In this document: one piece after another, positions 32,613 to 41,000 of the stretch | Layout of the letters: every line of letters begins with the position of its first letter | Position numbering within the stretch: position 1 is the stretch's first letter | Assembly: GCA_947630835.1 (NCBI GenBank) | Contig: CANRIZ010000017.1 | Location: 1-58,898, forward strand | From: an uncultured Clostridia bacterium | GTDB taxonomy: Bacteria > Bacillota > Clostridia > Oscillospirales > Acutalibacteraceae | Direction of reading: 5' to 3' | Length of the DNA stretch: 58,898 nt | The notes under the pieces: generated by a model | Told to the model about the DNA's origin: nothing | Database searches by the model: none | Seen by the model: the letters and a program-made list of their open reading frames with translations, nothing else | Made by a program: the position numbers and the translations under genes

Positions 32613-33491
32613 TTACTCGATGTTTTGAATTTGCTCCCTAATTTTTTCAACCTCGGATTTTATGGAAATAACGCATTTCGCAATATCTATATCCTGCGCC
32701 TTAGAGCCTATGGTATTGGCTTCACGGTTAATTTCCTGAACAAGGAAATCGAGCTTTCTGCCGACAGCCTCATCGTAATTAACAAGCTCCCTTAGCTGCG
32801 AAATATGGCTTCTCAATCTGACGGTTTCTTCCGCAACCGCAACCTTGTCAGCATAAATTGCCGCCTCGTTTAAAAGGCGCTGTTCGTCAACCGGGGTATC
32901 CTCCAAAAGCTCTTTCATTCTCATTTTAAGCTTTTCGTTGTATTCCCTGACGGTTTCGGGAGAGCGTTTTTCTATAAACTCTACGTTTTCTATAATAACG
33001 TCCGCCCTTGAAAGAACGTCGTTTTTAAGCTTTTCGCCCTCTGTTTCCCGCATGGAAACAAATTTTCTGACAGCCTTTTCGGCTACCGAACTAACCGCCC
33101 GCCAAATTTTTTCCTCGTCGTCGGCAGCCTTATGTAAAGTGAGTACGTCGGGAAAACGGGATAAGGTATAAGCGGTTATGTCGTTTTTAAGAAAAAATTT
33201 AACAGCCAACTCTTTTACTGCCTTTACATACCCTTCCGCCAAAGAATGGTTAACTATAATCTCGGCGTCGGTTTCCTCCAAATTCTCAATATTTACAAAG
33301 CAGTCGATTTTACCCCTCGAAATATAGGAATTTGTAAAGGATTTCAGCTTTTCTTCAAGAAAACCGTATGCTCTCGGAACTCTTGCGGAAAACTCAAAAT
33401 ACCTGTGATTTACGCTTTTAAATTCAACGGAAATATTCATCCCGTCAATCATTTCTTCGGCCATTCCGTAGCCTGTCATACTTTTTATCAT
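32613..33491 (-). CDS. yicC: YicC/YloC-family endoribonuclease
   Basis: A 292-aa protein of the YicC family, shown in E. coli and Bacillus to be an endoribonuclease. It begins MIKSMTGYGMAEE and has EFKSVNHRYFEFSARVPR at the front, plus the conserved C-terminal block GRKLDFLVQEINREANTIGSKAQD. It heads the long minus-strand block ending at spoVM; a good promoter lies about 75 bases upstream. Confidence 0.93.
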   Translation of the reverse strand: MIKSMTGYGMAEEMIDGMNISVEFKSVNHRYFEFSARVPRAYGFLEEKLKSFTNSYISRGKIDCFVNIENLEETDAEIIVNHSLAEGYVKAVKELAVKFFLKNDITAYTLSRFPDVLTLHKAADDEEKIWRAVSSVAEKAVRKFVSMRETEGEKLKNDVLSRADVIIENVEFIEKRSPETVREYNEKLKMRMKELLEDTPVDEQRLLNEAAIYADKVAVAEETVRLRSHISQLRELVNYDEAVGRKLDFLVQEINREANTIGSKAQDIDIAKCVISIKSEVEKIREQIQNIE

Positions 33492-33564
33492 TTAAATTTA
33501 ACATTCCTTCCGATAAACGGTTTTCAAAAACAAAAAACATCGGTAAGATATTTTTTATCATATT

Positions 33565-33593
33565 ATTTTACTATTTTTTATCCGATATGTCAA
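33565..33593 (-). promoter_or_regulatory. Promoter for the yicC-spoVM gene block
   Basis: On the minus strand TTGACA (33593-33588), a 17-base spacer and TAAAAT (33570-33565). It sits just past the stop of the preceding gene and 74 bases before yicC, so this block can be expressed separately from the cdaA-rluB genes upstream. Confidence 0.8.
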
Positions 33594-33594
33594 A

Positions 33595-33969
33595 TCAATC
33601 TGATTTACAGCAGGAACCCTGCAAAAGCTCGGGAATTTCGCCAGTAAAAACGCCGTTTTCCTTTTCAAAGCCGAGCATAAGCAGCACGTCCTCAAATTTG
33701 CAGTCACCGCACTCGGCAATATATGCGTTACGGTTTCCGGCATAGGTCAGAGCGGCCCGAATAAGCCCCTCAACCATAAGCTTGTCCCCGTTTGTTTCAA
33801 CAGTGATGATTTTTGAGCGATAAGCGTTAATCTCTATTAAAATCTTACCGAAATATTCGCCCGAACCCTCCGTAACATAACCGCCGTAAACAAGCTTTTC
33901 ATCAAAAAGCCTGTCCGGAAACAGCTTTTTAAGCTCCTCGATTTCTTTAACGGGTTTATAAAATATCAT
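33595..33969 (-). CDS. Hypothetical protein after rluB
   Basis: A 124-aa protein of unrecognised family starting MIFYKPVKEIEELKK. It is compact and alpha/beta-like with no signal peptide. The middle block EGLIRAALTYAGNRNAYIAECGD and the following LLMLGFEKENG recall the end of acetyltransferase-like folds, but no CoA-binding motif is convincing. It ends in a Cys-Cys pair (GSCCKSD). It starts 2 bases after the rluB stop, so it is the last gene of the cdaA-to-rluB operon. Confidence 0.6.
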   Translation of the reverse strand: MIFYKPVKEIEELKKLFPDRLFDEKLVYGGYVTEGSGEYFGKILIEINAYRSKIITVETNGDKLMVEGLIRAALTYAGNRNAYIAECGDCKFEDVLLMLGFEKENGVFTGEIPELLQGSCCKSD

Positions 33970-33971
33970 AA

Positions 33972-34712
33972 TTACTTCTCCTGCCTAAGCTTAGCCGCGT
34001 TTAACAGGGATTCGACTTCGTCTGCCGTTAACTCCCTGTAATCTCCGGTTTTAAGCATTCCCAATTTAATATTGCCTACCTTAATTCTTTTAAGACGGGC
34101 TACCTCAATACCCAAAGCGTCGAACATTTTTCTTATCTGCCTGTTTCTGCCCTCATACAGAGTAACTTCGACTACGGTACGGTTGTCCTGTTCCTCAATA
34201 ATTTTAATATCCGCCGGCAAGGTCGTTTTTCCGTCAATTTCCATTCCTTCGGAAAAATTTTTCATTTGGGTTGCCGTTATCCCCGGCCTTATTGTTACAC
34301 GGTATGTTTTGGGTATGTGCTTGGACGGATGCGTGAGCAAATTCGCAAATTCACCGTCGTTTGTCATAATCAAAAGCCCCTCGGACTCCCTGTCAAGTCT
34401 TCCCACCGGGTAAACTCTTACGCCAATATCGTTTATAAGCTCGCTTACGCACTTGCGGTCGCGCTCGTCTTTCATGGTGGTAATGTACCCTCTGGGTTTA
34501 TTGAGCATAATATAAACGGTTTTTTCGACCGCCTTAACCTTTTTTCCGAAAACGCTGACCTTATCTTTTTTGGGGTCAACCTTATCGCCTATCACGGCGA
34601 TTTTTCCGTTTACCTTAACCTTACCGCCGGAAATCAATTCTTCCGATTTCCTGCGTGAAGCGACGCCGCATTCCGATAAATATTTTTGAAGTCTGATTTT
34701 ACTGTCCGGCAT
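33972..34712 (-). CDS. rluB: 23S rRNA pseudouridine synthase, RluB/RsuA family
   Basis: A 246-aa enzyme isomerising uridine in 23S rRNA (helix 89/90 region by family). An N-terminal S4 RNA-binding domain (RLQKYLSECGVASRRKSEELI) is followed by the catalytic domain with GRLDRESEGLLIMTNDG (catalytic Asp) and EGRNRQIRKMFDALG. It overlaps the upstream DD-carboxypeptidase by 14 bases. Confidence 0.93.
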   Translation of the reverse strand: MPDSKIRLQKYLSECGVASRRKSEELISGGKVKVNGKIAVIGDKVDPKKDKVSVFGKKVKAVEKTVYIMLNKPRGYITTMKDERDRKCVSELINDIGVRVYPVGRLDRESEGLLIMTNDGEFANLLTHPSKHIPKTYRVTIRPGITATQMKNFSEGMEIDGKTTLPADIKIIEEQDNRTVVEVTLYEGRNRQIRKMFDALGIEVARLKRIKVGNIKLGMLKTGDYRELTADEVESLLNAAKLRQEK

Positions 34713-35871
34713 CTCTTTCTCCTTTAAAAAATTCTGAAATCCTTTTAAAAACGGATTTACTTTCGTTTTTATTAGTATTGTCGGTTTTTACAAAAAAATC
34801 GGCGCTGTCATCGCAAAGAAGCGGTACAGAGCAAATTTCGCAACCGTTTTTACCGTAGAATACGACCCTGCCCGCATTTTCCCCTTTTTTCACGGGAGCG
34901 TACAAAAAATGCTGTAATTCAATCCTGCTGTCATATTTGAGCTTGCTTTCGGAGGTGAAAAAGTAGGGAGTATATTTCATTTTGATATTAACGCTGTGCT
35001 TTTTTGAACCTACGACGTCGATTTTTAAGTTGAAATCCAATTTTAACGGAAATTTTTTAACTGCCCCGAAACCGTAATCCAATAATTTGGTATGGTCGTC
35101 CCAATCGTTCCAATCGTCAAGCGTGACGCAAATCAGGGTAACTCCGTTTCTCTTTGCCGCCGTGACAAGACATCTTCCGCTTTTTTTGGTAAAGCCCGTT
35201 TTAACGCCGATAATGCCCTCGTAAGACTGAAGCAATTTATTGTGATTGGTAATGGTGCGGTTGTATTTAGGGTTGCCGTAGCTTACCGTTTTCTTGTATG
35301 TCGAGCAAATTTCGACAAAAACAGGTAAATTCAAAGCGTAAGAGGTCAAAATCGCCATATCGTAAGCGGTAGAATAGTGATTTTCGTCGTCAAGCCCGGA
35401 GGGAGTGGCAAAGCTTGTGTTTTTCATACCTATCTCCCGGGCTTTTTTGTTCATAAGCTCAACAAATTTTTCCACAGATCCGCTTACGGCATACGCCGCA
35501 ACGTTCGCCGCGTCGTTCCCCGATTGAAGCATCATACAGTAAAGCAGAGTTTTAACGTCGATTTTATCGCCCGCAAGCAAGCCGGACGAAGTTCCTTCAA
35601 CCCTTACCATTTCGTCGGTAACGGTAATTTTCCTGTCAATGTCGCAATTTTCTATAACCAAAACAGCGGTCATAATCTTGGTTGTGCTTGCCATGGAGAG
35701 CTTTTTATCGGGATTTTTGGAATATATTATCTCATTGCTGCCCCCGATAATCAAAACGGACGCTTTTGCGCTGTCCGACGCCGCAGAAGCGGAATTTGAA
35801 TTTACGCTAAACGAAAAAATCAAAACAGCGGCTACAAAAACGCTTATTGCTTTTTTACACAAATCAACCAC
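34699..35871 (-). CDS. D-Ala-D-Ala carboxypeptidase (class C PBP5/DacF-like)
   Basis: A 390-aa secreted or membrane-associated enzyme that trims the terminal D-Ala of peptidoglycan stems. Signal peptide about 1-30 (AISVFVAAVLIFSFSV). The penicillin-binding motifs are complete: S-x-x-K in SMASTTKIM, SGN in LQSGNDAAN, KTG in GVKTGFTKKSG. A C-terminal beta domain follows (about 285-360). It lies between gerW and rluB, typical of dacB/dacF in sporulating Firmicutes, so a role in spore cortex is possible but not shown. The start is probably GTG 35871; a TTG a few codons downstream is an alternative. Confidence 0.92.
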   Translation of the reverse strand: MVDLCKKAISVFVAAVLIFSFSVNSNSASAASDSAKASVLIIGGSNEIIYSKNPDKKLSMASTTKIMTAVLVIENCDIDRKITVTDEMVRVEGTSSGLLAGDKIDVKTLLYCMMLQSGNDAANVAAYAVSGSVEKFVELMNKKAREIGMKNTSFATPSGLDDENHYSTAYDMAILTSYALNLPVFVEICSTYKKTVSYGNPKYNRTITNHNKLLQSYEGIIGVKTGFTKKSGRCLVTAAKRNGVTLICVTLDDWNDWDDHTKLLDYGFGAVKKFPLKLDFNLKIDVVGSKKHSVNIKMKYTPYFFTSESKLKYDSRIELQHFLYAPVKKGENAGRVVFYGKNGCEICSVPLLCDDSADFFVKTDNTNKNESKSVFKRISEFFKGERDAGQ

Positions 35872-35922
35872 CTGCCTATTAAAAATATGCAGGCGGCCTT
35901 TAAAATATTTTACTTTGAGTAA

Positions 35923-36369
35923 TTATTCGGCGGAAACTTCTGCCTCTACGGATATTTCTGTTTCGGCAACGGGCTGAGTCTGCGCCGCCTTTTCCTTATC
36001 CTTCTTAGCCTTATTTACAACGCTTGTAACCTTATCAAACATTTCGGGTACGAGGTTTACTACCCTCTCCGCCGCATTGTCATACGCCGTAATGTGCTTT
36101 AAGCTGACCTCGCCGTCGCTTATAACAAGGAAGGCTACGGGCGTTATGGTTACGCCTGCTCCGCCGCCGCCGCCGAATATTTCCTTATTTCCTTTCGACG
36201 GAAAATCCGAGCCGCCCGAAGCAAAGCCGTATGTAACCTTTGAAACGGGAATAATGGTAAGCGACTCGTCAACCTTCATAGGTTCGCCGATAATTGTGCT
36301 TACATTTACAAGATTCTTTACCTTTTCGATGGTGGTTTCGAGGATTCCTGCCGCTGACTGTTCTTTCAT
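35923..36369 (-). CDS. ytfJ: GerW/YtfJ family sporulation protein
   Basis: A 148-aa protein of the GerW family, needed for normal spore germination in Bacillus. Family landmarks are STIIGEPMKVDESLTIIPVSKVTYGFASGGSDF, the glycine-rich FGGGGGAGVTITPVAFLVI and VSLKHI. The C-terminus is an Ala/Glu/Val-rich tail. It overlaps the DUF2953 gene by 4 bases (ATGA), the same pairing as ytfI-ytfJ in Bacillus. Confidence 0.9.
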   Translation of the reverse strand: MKEQSAAGILETTIEKVKNLVNVSTIIGEPMKVDESLTIIPVSKVTYGFASGGSDFPSKGNKEIFGGGGGAGVTITPVAFLVISDGEVSLKHITAYDNAAERVVNLVPEMFDKVTSVVNKAKKDKEKAAQTQPVAETEISVEAEVSAE

Positions 36370-37094
36370 AGTGTAGCACCGCCTTTAATATTATTTGTAT
36401 CTTCATTATTATCGTTTTCTGTTTTCGGTTTCGGTTTGGAAAACAAAACCTTGAAAACGACTTTAAATAAAAGCTTAACCGCCATTGCAATTGCGGCGTT
36501 GAGATAAAAAATCGGTCTCAACGAGCAATTAAAAACAAACTGCGCGGAATTAAAAGTACCGATAAAATCCGGTTGAATATTCACGTCATAATTTTTTACC
36601 TTAACGCTTGAGCATATATACCCCAAAGCGGGGAAAACGGATTTACATATATTGCCGTATTCGATTGCCGTTGCGGCGGCGTCATGATTTTTTGAAACGG
36701 TTATAAAAATCTCCAAATCGTCAATTATAAAATGCCTTTTGAAGCTTGAAAACATAGTTCCCAATGCGTCCGCGCTGTCGTTAATAAGCTTAATTACGCC
36801 GTCAAAGCCCTGATTGTTGTAAAAAACCTTAAAGGGATTTTCTTTCTTTTTATTAATATTTTCGTCCGCCGGTTTTTCATCGGGTTGCTTTTCCTGCTTA
36901 GGCTCTGCGGGCTTTTTGGGCTTATTTAAAAGCTTCTTGATTTTTTCGTCAAGCGGGACGACGGAAATCCCCAAAAAAGACCATCTGATTTTAAATTTAA
37001 AAGTATCTATATACTCGGTTTCAATCCTGAGCTTAACGCTTAAAAGGAGAACAAAAAGCAAAACTATTCCCAAAAGGATATATAAAAATATCAA
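36366..37094 (-). CDS. ytfI: DUF2953 membrane protein (YtfI-like)
   Basis: A 242-aa protein with one N-terminal membrane helix (FLYILLGIVLLFVLLLSV), a charged Lys/Pro-rich linker (KKPAEPKQEKQPDEKP) and a C-terminal DUF2953 region ending in hydrophobic segments (YLNAAIAMAVKLLFKVVFKVLF). The start is TTG 37094 with AAGGAG 7 bases before it. Pairing with ytfJ supports a sporulation-linked role; biochemical function unknown. Confidence 0.82.
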   Translation of the reverse strand: MIFLYILLGIVLLFVLLLSVKLRIETEYIDTFKFKIRWSFLGISVVPLDEKIKKLLNKPKKPAEPKQEKQPDEKPADENINKKKENPFKVFYNNQGFDGVIKLINDSADALGTMFSSFKRHFIIDDLEIFITVSKNHDAAATAIEYGNICKSVFPALGYICSSVKVKNYDVNIQPDFIGTFNSAQFVFNCSLRPIFYLNAAIAMAVKLLFKVVFKVLFSKPKPKTENDNNEDTNNIKGGATL

Positions 37095-37128
37095 ATTAAT
37101 TCTCCTTTCGTCATACTTAAATCAAAGG

Positions 37129-37713
37129 TTATTCGGATTCCTTTTCCTGCCGAGGCTCGTTTTCTTCGCTTTCTAAGCTAAGCTGTATGTCCGCATTTTC
37201 GTCTTTGGGAAGCTCGGGCAAGTCCTCAAGCGAGGAAAAAGAAAAACAGCGTAAAAAATCGGAGGTAGTGCCGTAAACAAGCGGTCTGCCTGCAAGCTCA
37301 AGCCTGCCCTTTTCCTCAATAAGCTTTTTTTGGCAAAGGGTTGTGATAACTCCGGAGCAGTCAACTCCCCTTACCTGTTCTATAAAAGCCTTGGTAACGG
37401 GCTGGTTATACGCCACAACCGCAAGCACCTCAAACGCCGCCTGCGAGAGCGGAGCGTTTCTTTTAACCTCAAGCACCTTTCTTATGTAATCGCCGTAAAC
37501 ATTTCTTGTGGTAAGCTGATATTTGCCGTCAAGATTTAAAAGGCATACGCCGCTGTTGCGTTCGTCAAGCTGCGCAGAAAGATTTAACAAAATCTGCTGC
37601 GTCTGTTCGTCGTCTATATCAAGCGCCTGAGATATTCTTTCAATTTCAAGCGGTTCGCCGCTTGCAAAAAGTATAGCCTCAACTATTGCCTGTAACTGTT
37701 TAGCGTTAGCCAT
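37129..37713 (-). CDS. scpB: Segregation and condensation protein B
   Basis: A winged-helix kleisin partner that joins ScpA and SMC to compact the chromosome. It has two winged-helix domains (LQAIVEAILFASGEPL and the LSQAAFEVLAVVAYNQPVTKAFIEQVRGVD block) and an acidic tail. ATG 37713 (MANAKQ) follows GGGAG in the end of scpA and starts 2 bases after its stop; an earlier ATG at 37725 overlaps scpA. 194 aa, normal. Confidence 0.92.
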   Translation of the reverse strand: MANAKQLQAIVEAILFASGEPLEIERISQALDIDDEQTQQILLNLSAQLDERNSGVCLLNLDGKYQLTTRNVYGDYIRKVLEVKRNAPLSQAAFEVLAVVAYNQPVTKAFIEQVRGVDCSGVITTLCQKKLIEEKGRLELAGRPLVYGTTSDFLRCFSFSSLEDLPELPKDENADIQLSLESEENEPRQEKESE

Positions 37714-37715
37714 TT

Positions 37716-38459
37716 TTACTCCCATTCTTCCGAGTCCATATTTGTAAAATCATTGTCCAAAAGCTCAATATCAACGTCGGAACCGTCGCCGATTATATTG
37801 ATTTTTCTCGACTTTGCAAGCTCAAGCACCGCAAGAAAGGTTGCTACCATATCGGAGCGACTCTCGGCGTCAAGTATAAGAGAATTAAGCTTCTTTTTGC
37901 TGCCCACCTTCGTAAGCTTTTTAAAAATCGACTTGATTTTAGAGCCGACGGAAACAAGCTTTTTTGCAATTATATCCCTGAACGCCTCGACCGGCGGAGG
38001 CAAATTGCGAAGCTTTCTGCCCGCCGCGGACAAATACGCATTTAAAAGCTCACTTTCCTCGTGAAGCCTTGTATAGGTATAATCGACGGGAAGCTTTGCG
38101 GGCGTTCTGACAAAGGTATCGAAGCCCAAGGTGTGCTCGGCAAGCTTTCCCGCCATAAGCTGACAGTCCCTGTACTCTATAAGTTCGCCGGTAAGCTCAC
38201 GTTTAAGCTCTTCCGCCTCGTCATAAACGGGCAAAAGCGAAACGGATTTTATATATACAAGCCTTGCCGCCATATCGATAAACTCGCTTGCGACATACAA
38301 ATTCTCTTTTTCCATTTGGCGCACATACGCGATATATTGGTCAACGAGCTGAATAATCGGTATATCGTAAATGTCAAGCTTATGCTTGGAAATAAGATGA
38401 AGCAACAGGTCAAGCGGACCTTCAAACGCCGCAACTTTGTATGAAAGGCTTGTTTCCAT
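37716..38459 (-). CDS. scpA: Segregation and condensation protein A (kleisin)
   Basis: The kleisin subunit bridging SMC heads. The 247-aa protein has the N-terminal SMC-neck-binding block FEGPLDLLLHLISKHKLDIYDIPIIQLVDQYI and FIDMAARLVYIKSVSLLP, and a C-terminal winged helix (MVATFLAVLELAKSRKI). It is paired with scpB and preceded by the M50 protease gene, as in other Clostridia. Confidence 0.94.
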   Translation of the reverse strand: METSLSYKVAAFEGPLDLLLHLISKHKLDIYDIPIIQLVDQYIAYVRQMEKENLYVASEFIDMAARLVYIKSVSLLPVYDEAEELKRELTGELIEYRDCQLMAGKLAEHTLGFDTFVRTPAKLPVDYTYTRLHEESELLNAYLSAAGRKLRNLPPPVEAFRDIIAKKLVSVGSKIKSIFKKLTKVGSKKKLNSLILDAESRSDMVATFLAVLELAKSRKINIIGDGSDVDIELLDNDFTNMDSEEWE

Positions 38460-38471
38460 TACACTAATCCT

Positions 38472-39140
38472 TTACCTAAAAAGTATTCTGAAAGGTATGC
38501 TGACTATAAAATTGAGAAACTCGAAAAGCTTTTGGTCGAGAAACTCCAAGGGTTTGTCAAGTACTCCGAATATAATCAGGGCAAAAACAACGAGAATTAT
38601 ATATCTCTCATACTGTGCAAACTTATAATAATATTTTGAGGGTATAAGCAGTTGTAAAATTCTTGAACCGTCAAGCGGCGGAATAGGAATGAGGTTAAAT
38701 ACCGCAAGACCTATATTGATTGTGCAGGCAAAATAAAGGAAGTCGGCAACAGAACTTGCTATTACATTGTTGAATAAATGCATTATATGGAAAAGTATAA
38801 GGAAAATAAAAGCCATTAAAATGTTTGACAAAGGACCCGCCAAAGCGGTAATCGCCATACCTTTTTTGGGGTTTTTGAAATTCCTCGGATTTACGGGAAC
38901 GGGTTTTGCGTATCCGAAGCCTACAAGGAATATCATTATTGCGCCTATTGCGTCAAGGTGCGCCAGAGGATTTACGGTAAGCCTGCCGGACAGCCTCGCC
39001 GTTTGGTCGCCCAGTTTGGTTGCAACATAAGCATGGGCATATTCATGCAAAGGAAGCACGCAGAAAACAACGAACAAACGGGCAAAGAGCAAAATAAACA
39101 GCTCTATACCGGAAAATCCTTGCAGTAAGTTAAACAACAT
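38472..39140 (-). CDS. Site-2 protease family (M50) membrane metalloprotease
   Basis: A 222-aa protein with several membrane helices. The intramembrane zinc motif is LPLHEYAHAYVA (HExxH) near residue 32, and the second metal motif is NLIPIPPLDGSRIL. The family includes small M50 proteases with unknown substrates commonly placed next to scpA. Starts at ATG 39140. Confidence 0.88.
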   Translation of the reverse strand: MLFNLLQGFSGIELFILLFARLFVVFCVLPLHEYAHAYVATKLGDQTARLSGRLTVNPLAHLDAIGAIMIFLVGFGYAKPVPVNPRNFKNPKKGMAITALAGPLSNILMAFIFLILFHIMHLFNNVIASSVADFLYFACTINIGLAVFNLIPIPPLDGSRILQLLIPSKYYYKFAQYERYIILVVFALIIFGVLDKPLEFLDQKLFEFLNFIVSIPFRILFR

Positions 39141-39158
39141 AATATCACCAACAATTAA

Positions 39159-40007
39159 TTATACATGTATTTCAACCACTCTGTCAATATTATTAAAATC
39201 ATAATATACTTCAAAGCTTTTTACTTTGCCGTCAAAGCAAGAAATAACATCCGAGGACTGTCCGTCTCCGCATTCAAAAAGAAATACGCCGTTTTTGCTC
39301 ATTAACGGAAGCCATTTTTCACTTATTGCACGGTAAAAAACAAGCCCGTCCTCCCCCGCCGAAAGCGCCGTAAACGGTTCTTTGAGAACTTCCCTTTGCA
39401 AGCTCGGTATTTCGCTTGCTTTTATATACGGAGGGTTAGAGACTATCATATCGGCAAGCGGGAGCAAAGAAACGTCAAAAGTCGCTAAATCGGTGATATC
39501 GCATTTTACGGCTTTAACATTTTCAAGCGAAAATATTTCAATATTTTTTTGAAGATAGGAAAACGCCTCGTCGTATTTTTCAAAAAGATAAACCGTGCAG
39601 TCGGGATTCAACTTTGCAAGGCTTAAACCTACGGCGCCGGTACCGGCGCACAGGTCGAACACGGTTGAAAGCTTATTTGCCTTGATAATTTCATCTGCCC
39701 TCAAAACGAGAGCTTCAGTTTCGGGTCTCGGTATCAAAACTCCCTTACCGACAAAAAATTCATAGCCCATAAAGCTCCATTTACCGAGTATATACTGCAA
39801 CGGCTCGCCGTTCGCCCGACTTTTAACGGCATTAATTAACTTTTCGCAAACGGTATCGGAAACGGTTAAATCGCCTTTTGTAATCCTTTTTACCCTGTCA
39901 AGGCCGACTATACTTTCAAACAGGCAATCGCAGTCAAAACGGTAATCCTCGCCTACGGACTCTTTAAGCGCCGAAAGGCAAAGGCTGTACAGTTCCCCCG
40001 CCGTCAT
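39159..40007 (-). CDS. prmC: Release factor N5-glutamine methyltransferase
   Basis: Methylates the GGQ glutamine of RF1/RF2. The 282-aa protein has an N-terminal helical domain followed by the SAM domain: VFDLCAGTGAVGLSLA (motif I) and the catalytic MIVSNPPYI (NPPY). LQYILGKWSFMGYEFFVGKGVLIPRPETE is the family-specific stretch before motif I. Its start overlaps the DUF1385 gene by 4 bases. prfA, its usual neighbour, is not in this window. Confidence 0.94.
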   Translation of the reverse strand: MTAGELYSLCLSALKESVGEDYRFDCDCLFESIVGLDRVKRITKGDLTVSDTVCEKLINAVKSRANGEPLQYILGKWSFMGYEFFVGKGVLIPRPETEALVLRADEIIKANKLSTVFDLCAGTGAVGLSLAKLNPDCTVYLFEKYDEAFSYLQKNIEIFSLENVKAVKCDITDLATFDVSLLPLADMIVSNPPYIKASEIPSLQREVLKEPFTALSAGEDGLVFYRAISEKWLPLMSKNGVFLFECGDGQSSDVISCFDGKVKSFEVYYDFNNIDRVVEIHV

Positions 40008-40984
40008 TTAATTTCGTCGTCCTCGGGGTTGTCGGTAAGAACGGCCTTAAGGGATTCTATGCCGACTTCAATTATATCGTCGGTCGGCTCTTTGGTTGTA
40101 ATTCTCTGCATCCAAAGCCCGGGCGCGGCAAGAATTTTTACCGCAATATTGTCGTGCCTGCCGGCATATTTTATAAATTCATAGCCGAGTCCCATTACTA
40201 CCGGAAGCACCAAAAGCTTAACGCCTATCCAGGCAATTCTGCTTACGGAGGCAAGGTTGGGGAAAATAAGCACAAGCGCGGAAGAAACCAATATGCTCAA
40301 TAAAATCATAACAAACATAAAGCTTGTGCCGCATCTCGGGTGAAATCTTGACTGCTTTCTTACATTTTCAACGGTCAGTTCAAGCCCGTTTTCATAGCAG
40401 AAAATGGACTTATGCTCCGCGCCGTGATACATAAACACTCTTTTTATCTCTTTCATTTGAGAAACGATAAAAAGATATGCTATAAAAATCACAATTCGTA
40501 TAATTCCCTCAAACAAAGGGTGAAATTTTTGCAAATTGTTTCCCGTTATTAAATCAATTAAAAACGACGGAAGCCACATAAACAGGAAAAAAGCAAGTCC
40601 CAGCCCCAAAACCGCGGAAATAACGCCGACTGCGTTCATCATTTTTTCGCCGAAATGCTTTTCTATAAAGCGGTCGACCTTTGACATGCTTTCTTCCGGC
40701 GGCGTTTCCAGCCCTTGAGTTGACTTTTCCGCCGATTCCATTAAAAAGCCGTAGCCCGTAACAAGCGACTCAACAAAGCCCACAACGCCCCTGATAATAG
40801 GAACGCCGAATAGCTTGCATTTTTCTTTCCAGGGCTTAATTTGTTTAAGCTCGGTTTCGATTTCGCCGCTCGGCAATCTTACGGACATAGCCGCGCCTTT
40901 CGGACCGCGCATCATAATTCCTTCAATAAGAGCCTGTCCGCCGACAGACGTTTTATGCGCTTTTTTCACTTGCTCATTATTCAA
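40004..40984 (-). CDS. DUF1385 membrane protein (YqhQ-like)
   Basis: A 326-aa protein with several membrane helices. The family signature SVGGQALIEGIMMRGPKGAAMSVR is at the N-terminus, and the central YHGAEHKSIFCYENG and QSRFHPRCGTSFMF carry conserved His and Cys. DUF1385 genes usually stand next to prmC and prfA in Firmicutes and are thought to affect the envelope or divisome, but the activity is unknown. Confidence 0.9.
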   Translation of the reverse strand: MNNEQVKKAHKTSVGGQALIEGIMMRGPKGAAMSVRLPSGEIETELKQIKPWKEKCKLFGVPIIRGVVGFVESLVTGYGFLMESAEKSTQGLETPPEESMSKVDRFIEKHFGEKMMNAVGVISAVLGLGLAFFLFMWLPSFLIDLITGNNLQKFHPLFEGIIRIVIFIAYLFIVSQMKEIKRVFMYHGAEHKSIFCYENGLELTVENVRKQSRFHPRCGTSFMFVMILLSILVSSALVLIFPNLASVSRIAWIGVKLLVLPVVMGLGYEFIKYAGRHDNIAVKILAAPGLWMQRITTKEPTDDIIEVGIESLKAVLTDNPEDDEIK

Positions 40985-41000
40985 CTTAAATACTCCTTAT

